DNA from: Bacteroidaceae bacterium
GTDB lineage: Bacteria > Bacteroidota > Bacteroidia > Bacteroidales > Bacteroidaceae
Assembly: GCA_017552435.1 (NCBI GenBank)
Contig: JAFZPZ010000027.1
Location: forward strand, 1 to 64,000
Length of the DNA stretch: 64,000 bases
Direction of reading: 5' to 3'
The position numbers and the translations under genes are program-made. Under the pieces are notes generated by a model. That model saw nothing but the letters and a program-made list of their open reading frames with translations, was not told where the DNA came from and searched no databases. Numbering within the stretch: position 1 is the stretch's first letter; each line of letters begins with the position of its first letter. Shown one piece after another: positions 39,402 to 46,380 of the stretch.

Positions 39402-40115
39402 ATGAAAATAGCACTGATAGGGTACGGCAAGATGGGCCGTATGATAGAGGAAATTGCCCTTTCCCGAGGCCATGAGATAGTTAGCATTATCGACATCGAC
39501 AATCAGGAGGAATTCGAGTCGGAGGCTTTTGCAAGTGCCGATGTCGCCATCGAGTTCACAACCCCATGGACGGCTTACGACAATTATTTGAAGGCATGGA
39601 AGGCAGGCGTAAAGGTCGTGAGCGGCAGCACAGGATGGATGAAGGACCACGAGGCCGAGGTACGCAAGGCTTGTGCCGAAGGTAAGACGCTCTTTTGGGC
39701 CAGCAACTTCAGCGTGGGCGTCGCCATCTTCAGCGCCGTGAACAGTTATCTGGCCAAGATTATGAATCAGTTCGACCAGTACGATGTCAATATGGTGGAG
39801 ACGCATCATGTGCACAAACTGGATGCCCCCTCCGGTACGGCTATTACGTTGGCCGAGCAGATTGTAGCCAATCTGGACCGCAAGGAACGCTGGGGCCTGC
39901 ATGAGACAAAGCCCGGCGTCCTCCGCATCGACGACATCCGTCAGAAGGAGGTTCCCGGCATCCATACCATTACCTACGATTCGCCCGAAGACATGATTAC
40001 CATCACCCACGATGCCCATGGTCGTCGCGGCTTCGCTATGGGTGCTGTCTTGGCTGCCGAATACACGGCCCAGCACACAGGCTTGCTTACAATGAAAGAT
40101 TTATTTAAATTCTAA
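39402..40115 (+). CDS. dapB: 4-hydroxy-tetrahydrodipicolinate reductase
   Basis: 237 aa, normal for Bacteroidetes. It reduces the product of DapA in lysine/diaminopimelate synthesis. The NAD(P) motif IALIGYGKMGRMIEE is N-terminal, and the catalytic signature VETHHVHKLDAPSGTA contains the proton-donor histidine and lysine. FSVGVAIF follows the family pattern. Confidence 0.96.
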   Translation: MKIALIGYGKMGRMIEEIALSRGHEIVSIIDIDNQEEFESEAFASADVAIEFTTPWTAYDNYLKAWKAGVKVVSGSTGWMKDHEAEVRKACAEGKTLFWASNFSVGVAIFSAVNSYLAKIMNQFDQYDVNMVETHHVHKLDAPSGTAITLAEQIVANLDRKERWGLHETKPGVLRIDDIRQKEVPGIHTITYDSPEDMITITHDAHGRRGFAMGAVLAAEYTAQHTGLLTMKDLFKF

Positions 40116-40163
40116 GGCCCATAAGACCAATAAGCCATATAGGCCCTATAAGTCATATAAAGT
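40115..40163. repeat. 9-nt word array (gcccataag / ccctataag) before lepB
   Basis: gcccataag, accaataag, ccatatagg, ccctataag, tcatataaa: period 9, ending at the lepB ATG. It is close in sequence to the array before trpS at 11714. Confidence 0.75.
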
Positions 40164-40164
40164 C

Positions 40165-41613
40165 ATGGAAAAGAAAAGATACAAAGCCACAAAGAAAGAC
40201 TGGGCGAAAGCCATCATTGCCATTGCCCTTTACATTGCGTTCCTCTATTGGGTGGACGCGTGGTGGGGAATCATCGTTATCCCCTTCATCTTCGATGCTT
40301 ACGTTACACGCCGCATTCCCTGGACCTGGTGGAAGGATGCCGAGAATCCCGTCGTCCGTACTGTGATGAGCTGGGTGGACGCTATCGTCTTCGCACTCGT
40401 TGCAGTCTATTTTGTCAACATCTACTTCTTCCAGAACTACACCATTCCGTCCAGTTCGCTGGAGAAGAGCCTGCTTGTGGGCGACTATCTGCTGGTGAGC
40501 AAGATGAGCTACGGACCGCGCGTGCCGCAGACACCTCTGCACATGCCGCTTTGCCAGCACACGCTTCCTTTCGGCGGTAAGAGCTATATCGAATGGCCGC
40601 AATGGGAATACAAGCGTGTGACACCGAAGCCCGTGCAACTCAACGACATCGTCGTCTTCAATTACCCTGCAGGCGACAGCATCGTCAGCAATGTCAAGTA
40701 TCAGACAGAATACTATGCGCTTTGCTACGGCATTGGTACACAGCTCTTCGAGCAGCAGACGGGCCGCGAGCCGCAGCCGGAGGACATGACGCCGGCCGAG
40801 CAGCGCCAGTACTACAGCACGGTGTATGAGATGGGCCGCCAGTATGTCCTGCATTCGCCCCAGGATTTCGGCGAAGTTGGTTGGCGTCCTGTCGATAGGC
40901 GCGAGAATTACGTGAAGCGTTGCGTCGGCTTGCCCGGGCAGACGTTGGAGATACGCGACCGCATCGTTTATCTGGACGGTGTGGAGAACCCTGCTGCCAA
41001 GAACGTGCAGTTCAACTACCATGTGGAGATGAACACCAGCTATCTCCCCGAATCCCTTGTCTATGAACTTGGGCTGAGCATGAAGGATGTACAGGACATG
41101 TATCAGACTGGTTGCATTCCTCTGACACAGGCTGCGAAGGAAGGTCTGGAGCAGCATCCCGAATATATTGCCAGCATCACGCCCATCATTGATCATGATA
41201 CCGAGAGACTCTATCCGCAGAACGGCTACACAGGTTGGACGTGCGATAACTACGGTCCCATCTGGATTCCGAAGAAGGGCGAGAGCATTCAGTTGACACA
41301 GGAGAACCTGCCGATATATGAGCGCCCCATCCGTGTCTATGAGGGCAACGACCTCCGTGTGACGCCCGATGGTAACATCTACATCAACGGCACGAAGACC
41401 TCGGAGTACACCTTCAAGATGGACTACTACTGGATGCAGGGTGACAACCGCCACTGCTCTGCCGACTCGCGCTACTGGGGCTTTGTTCCCGAAGACCATA
41501 TCGTGGGCAAACCCATTTTCATCTGGCTGAGTACCGATGTGGACCGTCCTTGGTTCAGCGGGCACCATATCCGTTGGAACCGCCTCTTCTCGCTGGTGGA
41601 TAATATAAAATAA
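40165..41613 (+). CDS. lepB: Signal peptidase I (long Bacteroidetes form)
   Basis: 482 aa, against about 200-320 in many bacteria. Two or three N-terminal transmembrane helices (within about 15-100) precede the catalytic Ser motif TIPSSSLEKSLLVGDYLLVSK and the Lys motif RENYVKRCVGLPGQTLEI. The C-terminal MQGDNRHCSADSRYWGFVPEDHIVGK is the box E region. It cleaves signal peptides at the outer face of the inner membrane. The stop and the next start overlap by one base. Confidence 0.95.
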   Translation: MEKKRYKATKKDWAKAIIAIALYIAFLYWVDAWWGIIVIPFIFDAYVTRRIPWTWWKDAENPVVRTVMSWVDAIVFALVAVYFVNIYFFQNYTIPSSSLEKSLLVGDYLLVSKMSYGPRVPQTPLHMPLCQHTLPFGGKSYIEWPQWEYKRVTPKPVQLNDIVVFNYPAGDSIVSNVKYQTEYYALCYGIGTQLFEQQTGREPQPEDMTPAEQRQYYSTVYEMGRQYVLHSPQDFGEVGWRPVDRRENYVKRCVGLPGQTLEIRDRIVYLDGVENPAAKNVQFNYHVEMNTSYLPESLVYELGLSMKDVQDMYQTGCIPLTQAAKEGLEQHPEYIASITPIIDHDTERLYPQNGYTGWTCDNYGPIWIPKKGESIQLTQENLPIYERPIRVYEGNDLRVTPDGNIYINGTKTSEYTFKMDYYWMQGDNRHCSADSRYWGFVPEDHIVGKPIFIWLSTDVDRPWFSGHHIRWNRLFSLVDNIK

Positions 41614-42185
41614 TGGTATTGCCTTGCTGCTATCTTGCTCCTGTTTCCCATTACAGCGCTTATTACCGCGCCGATGAGGTGCGCCTCGAGGTCTGTGACC
41701 ATTTCACGAAGCAGACGCTCCGCAACCGTTGCTGGATAGACAGTCCCAATGGGGCGCTGGCGCTCACCATTCCTGTTGTCAAGACAGAAGGCAAGACGCC
41801 GATGCGCGACGTGCGCATCAGCGACCACGGCAACTGGCGGCACCAGCATTGGGTGGCACTGGAGAGCAGCTACCGGCAGTCGCCTTTCTTCGAGTACTAT
41901 GCCGATGACTTCGCCCCGTTCTATGAGAAGAAGTGGGAGTTCCTTGCGGACTTCAACGAGGAGTTGATGGCGCTCGTCGCCTCGCTGCTCGACATCCAGA
42001 AGCCTGTGGCTCGGACAATGACCTATGGGGCTAATGGGGCCAATGAGGCCAATGGGGCTTATGGGGCCAATGAGGCTGCGCGTCCCTATTACCAGGTCTT
42101 TGCTTCGCGTCACGGATTCCTGCCCGACCTCAGCATCGTCGATTTGCTCTTTAATCTTGGACCGGAGGGCGTGCTATGGCTATAG
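41613..42185 (+). CDS. WbqC family protein
   Basis: 190 aa. The N terminus (LPCCYLAPVSHYSAYYRADEVRLEVCDHFTKQTLRNRC) and the later HWVALESSYRQSPFFEYYADDF match WbqC-like proteins, found near polysaccharide and envelope genes, with no firm activity. Residues about 138-155 are an alanine/asparagine/glycine-rich run (GANGANEANGAYGANEA) encoded by a 9-nt array. It overlaps lepB by 1 bp and the pseudouridine synthase by 10 bp. Confidence 0.85.
   Translation: MVLPCCYLAPVSHYSAYYRADEVRLEVCDHFTKQTLRNRCWIDSPNGALALTIPVVKTEGKTPMRDVRISDHGNWRHQHWVALESSYRQSPFFEYYADDFAPFYEKKWEFLADFNEELMALVASLLDIQKPVARTMTYGANGANEANGAYGANEAARPYYQVFASRHGFLPDLSIVDLLFNLGPEGVLWL
42021..42077. repeat. In-frame 9-nt word array (aatggggcc) in the WbqC gene
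   Basis: ctatggggc, taatggggc, caatgaggc, caatggggc, ttatggggc, caatgaggc: six words of period 9 encode a three-residue period (G-A-N, E-A-N, G-A-Y). The words resemble the intergenic array at 35325. Confidence 0.85.
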
Positions 42186-43852
42186 CAATTCATCCCCTCC
42201 CCCACAGTGTTCAGACGGTTCAGCCGCCTGAATTGTTCACCTATCCTTTCTGCTACGAGCCGCACCCGCTCTGCATGGCGGCGGCCGACGAGGTGCGCCG
42301 TTACCTTGTCCAGCGGTCCGAGTGGCGCGAGGAGTTGCAGAGGGGCAAGATGTTCGGGGTGCTGGTAGTGGACCCTACCAAACCTCCCCTTAAAGGGGAG
42401 GCTTTAAGGTCCTCCTCCTTTAAGGGGGAGTTAGAGGGGGTCTCCTTCCTCGCCGCCTTTTCCGGAACGCTCGATGGCAAGACGCAGCACGAGTACTTTG
42501 TGCCGCCTGTGTTCGACCTGATGTCTCCGGGCTGTTACTTTCAGGAGGAAGAGGCCGTCATCAGTGCCATCAATCGTCAGATAACTTCACTCTCCCCCCT
42601 CGCGGGGGAGTCGGAGGGGGTCTCCTTGCGCGCCAAGATGGAGCGGGAGTTGGTCGAATACAGAGAGCAAATGCGGCGAAGCAAGGCTGAGCGCGACGCC
42701 ATTCGGCAAAGCTCTTCCCTCGGGGAGGATGGGAGGGGTCTTCTCATCCGCCAGAGTCAGTTTGAGAAGGCAGAGTACCGCCGCTTGAAGCAGGCTTGGG
42801 AGCAGCGCATCGCTGCCGATGAGGCTCCGCAGCGGGCCCGTCGAGAGCAGATCGAGCACTTGCAGCGCGAGCGGCACCGGCGCAGCATTGCCCTGCAGCA
42901 ATGGCTCTTCCGGCAATTCTCCTTCCTGAATGCAAAGGGGGAGCGGAAGAACCTCACGGAACTATTCCATGGAGCTGTTCCGCCCAGCGGTGCCGGCGAA
43001 TGTTGTGCGCCCCGTCTCCTGCAGGCTGCGTACCTCGCCGGACTCCGTCCACTCTGTATGGCGGAGTTCTGGGTGGGCGACTCTCCGCGCGACGAGTTGC
43101 GGCAAGAGGGACATTTCTATCCCGCCTGCAACAGCCGCTGCAAGCCCATCCTGGCTCACATGCTCCAAGGGTTGCAAGTGGAAGAGAATCCGCTGTTAAA
43201 TACAAACTCTCAGCCGCTGGAAATCCTTTTCCAGGATACAGAGATGGCTGTCGTGAGCAAACCCGCGGGTATGCTCTCCGTGCCCGGGAAGGATGGTCAG
43301 CCCAGCGTGCAGGAGCTCGTGAGGGAGATGTTCCCCGAGGCCACAGGGCCGCTCATCGTGCACCGGCTCGACATGGACACCAGCGGCCTGATGCTCATCG
43401 CGCTGACCGAGGAGAAGTACCACGAACTACAGACGCTCTTCTTGCAGCGGCGCATCCACAAGGTCTATCACGCTCTGCTCGAGCGCGAGATGCCCGTCGG
43501 ACAGGAGGGCGACATCAGCCTTCCCCTGCGGCCCGACTTCGACGACCGGCCTCGCCAGATGGTGGACACTGAGCACGGCAAGCAGGCCCAGACGCATTAC
43601 CGCGTGCTGGAGAACCGCGACGGTCATGCCTTCGTTGAGCTACGCCCGATAACAGGCCGCACGCATCAGCTCCGCGTCCACTGCGCCCATCCCCTCGGCC
43701 TGGGCAATCCTATCGTCGGCGACCGCCTCTACGGCACCCCCGCCGCCCGCCTCATGCTACATGCGTATAGTATAACAATAGAGACCCCCCAACCCCCTTT
43801 AGGGGGAGCAATGTTCAATGTTCAATCTTCAATGTTCAATGATAAAGCTTGA
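42176..43852 (+). CDS. RluA-family pseudouridine synthase, expanded by repeats
   Basis: 558 aa. An N-terminal region specific to the long Bacteroidetes form is followed, from about residue 350, by the RluA catalytic domain: VVSKPAGMLSVPGK, LIVHRLDMDTSGLMLIAL (catalytic Asp) and ITGRTHQLRVHCAHPLGL. It isomerises uridine in rRNA or tRNA. Four repeat insertions are visible: a full palindromic element (42370-42443), two short ones (42589-42627 and 42714-42753), and a C-terminal tail from a short element plus a heptad array (43782-43841). All keep the frame. Confidence 0.9.
   Translation: MAIAIHPLPHSVQTVQPPELFTYPFCYEPHPLCMAAADEVRRYLVQRSEWREELQRGKMFGVLVVDPTKPPLKGEALRSSSFKGELEGVSFLAAFSGTLDGKTQHEYFVPPVFDLMSPGCYFQEEEAVISAINRQITSLSPLAGESEGVSLRAKMERELVEYREQMRRSKAERDAIRQSSSLGEDGRGLLIRQSQFEKAEYRRLKQAWEQRIAADEAPQRARREQIEHLQRERHRRSIALQQWLFRQFSFLNAKGERKNLTELFHGAVPPSGAGECCAPRLLQAAYLAGLRPLCMAEFWVGDSPRDELRQEGHFYPACNSRCKPILAHMLQGLQVEENPLLNTNSQPLEILFQDTEMAVVSKPAGMLSVPGKDGQPSVQELVREMFPEATGPLIVHRLDMDTSGLMLIALTEEKYHELQTLFLQRRIHKVYHALLEREMPVGQEGDISLPLRPDFDDRPRQMVDTEHGKQAQTHYRVLENRDGHAFVELRPITGRTHQLRVHCAHPLGLGNPIVGDRLYGTPAARLMLHAYSITIETPQPPLGGAMFNVQSSMFNDKA
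42370..42443. repeat. Full-length palindromic element (74 bp) in the pseudouridine synthase gene
   Basis: ggaccctaccaaacctcccc then ttaaaggggagg, a variable centre, and cctttaaggggg then agttagagggggtct. It matches the queA copy read in the same sense, with a longer centre. Confidence 0.85.
42589..42753. repeat. Two short palindromic repeats in the pseudouridine synthase gene
   Basis: ctctcccccctcgcggggga at 42589 and cttccctcggggaggatggg at 42716, each translated as linker (LSPLAGESEGVSL and SSLGEDGRGLL). Confidence 0.7.
43782..43841. repeat. Short palindromic repeat joined to a heptad array (gttcaat)
   Basis: gaccccccaaccccctttag at 43785 is followed by gttcaat, gttcaat, cttcaat, gttcaat. 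Together they encode the C terminus of the synthase, and the array runs into the start codon of the next gene. Confidence 0.8.
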
Positions 43853-44552
43853 CGTCCACACCCACACTATCATGAGCGGTCATGCCTACAGTTCCCTGCA
43901 GGAGATGGTCGCTGCTGCCCAGCAGAAAGGCCTTGACATCCTCGGCATCACAGAACATGCTCCGGGCATCCCGGGCACTTGCAATCCCATCTACTTCCGC
44001 AACCTGCACGTCGTGCCGCGCCAGTTCGGCGACCTGCGTCTCCTGCTCGGTGCCGAGCTGAACATCCTCGACACGAAGGGCACGCTCGACCTCGACGAGT
44101 ACTACTACCGCATGCTGGACATCCGCATCGCCGGCATCCACTCGCTCTGCTGGCAGGGCGGCTCCATCGAGGAGAACACCGATGGCATGGTGGCCGCCAT
44201 CCGCAATCCCTGGACGCACATCATCTCCCATCCCGGCGACGGTACCGCCAAACTTCTCTTCGAGCCCATCGTTCTCGCCGCCAAGGAGACGCGCACGCTG
44301 CTCGAAATCAACAACAGCAGCCTCAATCCCAACCGCCAGAAGGAGAGCGCCCTCCGCAACAACCTTGAGATACTGCGCCTCTGTAAGCGTTACGACGTAC
44401 CCATCATCATGGGCAGTGACGCTCACATCAGCTATGATATTGCCAACTACTGCTTCATCTGGCCCCTGCTCCAGGAGACCGACTTCCCCGACGAGCTCAT
44501 CCTGAATTACTTCCCCGAAAGGTTTTTAGAATATATCGAGCCTAAGGGATAA
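43839..44552 (+). CDS. PHP-domain phosphoesterase (YcdX-like)
   Basis: 237 aa from the ATG at 43839 (MIKLDVHTHTIMSGHAYSSL), overlapping the upstream gene by 14 bp. The PHP metal motifs HTHTIMSGHAY, GITEHAP, ISHPGDG and MGSDAHISYDI are intact. YcdX-like proteins are trinuclear-metal phosphatases. A start upstream at 43818 would only add repeat-encoded residues. Confidence 0.9.
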   Translation: MIKLDVHTHTIMSGHAYSSLQEMVAAAQQKGLDILGITEHAPGIPGTCNPIYFRNLHVVPRQFGDLRLLLGAELNILDTKGTLDLDEYYYRMLDIRIAGIHSLCWQGGSIEENTDGMVAAIRNPWTHIISHPGDGTAKLLFEPIVLAAKETRTLLEINNSSLNPNRQKESALRNNLEILRLCKRYDVPIIMGSDAHISYDIANYCFIWPLLQETDFPDELILNYFPERFLEYIEPKG

Positions 44553-44553
44553 T

Positions 44554-44785
44554 GCGGGGCCCCCGCGAGCGAGAAAACAAGTGCTGGCTGATTTGCGGGG
44601 GCCCCGCGAGCGATAAAACAACTGCTGGCTGATTTGCGGGAGCCCCGCGAGCAAGAAAACAACTGCTGGCTGATTCGCGGGAGCCCCGCGAGCAAGAAAA
44701 CAAGTGCTGGCTGATTTGCGGGAGCCCCGCGAGCGATAAAACAACTGCTGGCTGATTCGCGGGAGCCCCGCGAGCGAGAAAACAT
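44554..44785. repeat. 41-bp minisatellite with a hairpin in each unit, six copies
   Basis: Units begin at 44554, 44595, 44636, 44677, 44718 and 44759 (period exactly 41; the last is truncated). Each holds cgcggg-agc-cccgcg, a 6-bp stem with a 3-nt loop (varied in the first units), then gagcgataaaacaactgctg. There are no unique spacers. Confidence 0.9.
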
Positions 44786-44813
44786 CTGTTTCTTTAGCGA
44801 CAAGAATTTTTCT

Positions 44814-44851
44814 TCCCTCCCTTACGGAGTTGGGGTGGGGGAGAGGCTTTC
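44814..44851. repeat. Short GC-rich repeat downstream of queG
   Basis: ccctcccttacggagttggg then gtgggggagagg, a degenerate member of the palindromic family, just past the queG stop codon. Confidence 0.55.
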
Positions 44852-44855
44852 CTTT

Positions 44856-45746
44856 TTATTCCTCCAGCCAGCGGTCGATGTTGCGCTTGAGGCCGTCGTA
44901 CTTGGCCCGCTTGACGGCTGACCCGCGGAAGAGCTCTCGGTATTGCTCCTCGGTGAGCCCTTGCCAGTCCTCGGGTGTCATCTTCAGCAGGGCTTCGGAG
45001 GGTTGGAACGCAGGCTCGTCTGTGGGTTGCGCCTCGGCGAACTGCGGTGTAGCGCGCAGGCAACGGTCGCAACCGTAGAACGTGCGCTTCAGGCGGATCT
45101 CCTCCGGCAGCGGCCCGCGGTGTTCGATGGTCTGGTAGCTGATGCAGCGGCGTGCATCGAGTCCTTCTGGCGTCAGCGCGGGGCACACGCCTCCTCCCAT
45201 CCTTCCCTGTGGCGGTGAGGCTATGGGACTATCGTAATGGTCAGCTTCGGTCAGGAGGAAGAGCTCTCCGAGGAAGACTGTCGGGCCATATCCGGGAATG
45301 CTGACGAAGCCGCCTTCCTCTGTAATGATTCCTATTCCGCTCTTCCAAGCCCAGTATCGCTCCAGCACGGGTGCTGTATCGACGAAGCAGCGTCCCTCGA
45401 GCTTCATGTCCTCCATGAGCTGTCGCATCCGCCCTCGCATCACGTCGTGGTAGTCCTGTCCCTGGGCGTAGAGGCTGATGGCGGGCTGCCGGTTGCCGGG
45501 CATGAAGTTCATGGCCAGGCTGACGATGGTCCGCACACCGGGCACGAGGAGGTCGGGGTGCAGCCGCATATCGACGTTCCGCCGCATGTAGTCCATCTCG
45601 CCGCAATAGTCGAGCTCGAGCCAATGATGGAAGAGGGCGGCCACGTCGTCCGCTACGGGCTCGGCCTTGGCCAGTCCACATGCAACAAAGCCCAAGCGCG
45701 AGGCCTGGGCTTTGATGTCTTTGCTATTCAATAACGCGGAACTCAT
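44856..45746 (-). CDS. queG: Epoxyqueuosine reductase-like protein lacking one Fe-S cluster motif
   Basis: 296 aa. It matches QueG along its length (FVACGLAKAEPV; LELDYCGEMDYMRRN; LARRCISYQTIEHRGPLPEE as DARRCISYQTIEHRG). QueG reduces epoxyqueuosine to queuosine on tRNA using cobalamin and two 4Fe-4S clusters. The usual CGxCxxCxxxCP before DARRC reads SPIASPPQGRMGGGVCP, and the last GCDxCxxxCP reads GCDRCLRATP. Thus Cys 1, 2, 3 and 8 of the eight ligands are missing, while 4, 5, 6 and 7 remain. The altered stretch coincides with a GC-rich repeat (45190-45222). It may be a one-cluster variant or inactive. Confidence 0.85.
   Translation of the reverse strand: MSSALLNSKDIKAQASRLGFVACGLAKAEPVADDVAALFHHWLELDYCGEMDYMRRNVDMRLHPDLLVPGVRTIVSLAMNFMPGNRQPAISLYAQGQDYHDVMRGRMRQLMEDMKLEGRCFVDTAPVLERYWAWKSGIGIITEEGGFVSIPGYGPTVFLGELFLLTEADHYDSPIASPPQGRMGGGVCPALTPEGLDARRCISYQTIEHRGPLPEEIRLKRTFYGCDRCLRATPQFAEAQPTDEPAFQPSEALLKMTPEDWQGLTEEQYRELFRGSAVKRAKYDGLKRNIDRWLEE
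45190..45222. repeat. GC-rich repeat at the lost Fe-S motif of queG
   Basis: cctcctcccatccttccctg then tggcggtgagg on the plus strand resembles a degenerate palindromic element. It encodes SPPQGRMGGG where the CGxCxxC motif is expected. Confidence 0.55.
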
Positions 45747-46338
45747 ATCCTTCTTGCTTGAGCCAAGCCAGCGCCTCGGGGAGCGCGTGCTTGAGCTTTT
45801 CGATGCTCTTCAGCGAGTCGTGGAGCGTGATGATGCTGCCGTTGCGCGTGTAGCGCTTGATGTTGTTCAGGACGTCCTCTGCTGTGAGCAGGCGGCTGTA
45901 GTCGCGCGTCACGACATCCCACATCACCACCTTGTATCCGCAGTAGCGAATCACGCGATACTGTACCATCCCTATCCATCCGTGCGGCGGTCGGAAGAGC
46001 TTGGTGTGGAGCAGGTCGTCGGCCCGCTTGGCATTGGACAGATAGGTCCATGGCGTGTGACGTGCTCCGGAGAGGTGGCTGTAGGTGTGGTTGCCGATGC
46101 CATGCCCACGCCTCTTCACTTCCTCGGCCAGGTGCGGGTACTTCTCGACATTCTCGCCCACCATGAAGAACGTCGCCTTGACCCCGAAGCGATCCAGCGT
46201 GTCGAGGATGAAGGGCGTGGCCTCGGGGATGGGGCCGTCGTCGAAGGTGAGGAACACCGCTTTCCTGTCCGGGTCTATCCGCCACAGCGCGTGCGGATAG
46301 AACCATCGGAAGATCTTAGGGGGCTGCTCGATGAACAC
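45724..46338 (-). CDS. Polysaccharide deacetylase family protein
   Basis: 204 aa. NodB-domain motifs: FLTFDDGPIPEAT (catalytic and metal Asp) and GHGIGNHTYSHLSG (metal His pair). It removes acyl groups from polysaccharides such as peptidoglycan or chitin-like substrates. No clear signal peptide is visible. It overlaps queG by 23 bp on the same strand. Confidence 0.92.
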   Translation of the reverse strand: MFIEQPPKIFRWFYPHALWRIDPDRKAVFLTFDDGPIPEATPFILDTLDRFGVKATFFMVGENVEKYPHLAEEVKRRGHGIGNHTYSHLSGARHTPWTYLSNAKRADDLLHTKLFRPPHGWIGMVQYRVIRYCGYKVVMWDVVTRDYSRLLTAEDVLNNIKRYTRNGSIITLHDSLKSIEKLKHALPEALAWLKQEGYEFRVIE

Positions 46339-46380
46339 TACTCTATTTACTATTTAACGATTTACTATTTACTATTTATA
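46338..46380. repeat. Heptanucleotide array (tatttac) between DUF2723 and deacetylase
   Basis: tatttac, tatttaa, cgattta, ctattta, ctattta words fill the gap and touch the DUF2723 stop codon and the deacetylase start. Confidence 0.8.

Noticed and set aside
44554..44785. CRISPR array
   Set aside because: The 41-bp units are contiguous and nearly identical throughout; there are no unique spacers and no cas genes nearby. It is a minisatellite.
44507..44803. Leftward 98-aa open frame through the 41-bp minisatellite
   Set aside because: The predicted peptide (repeated ARGSRKSAS-type units) is a by-product of the repeat. It overlaps the PHP gene end, has no promoter box, and shows no composition of a normal protein.
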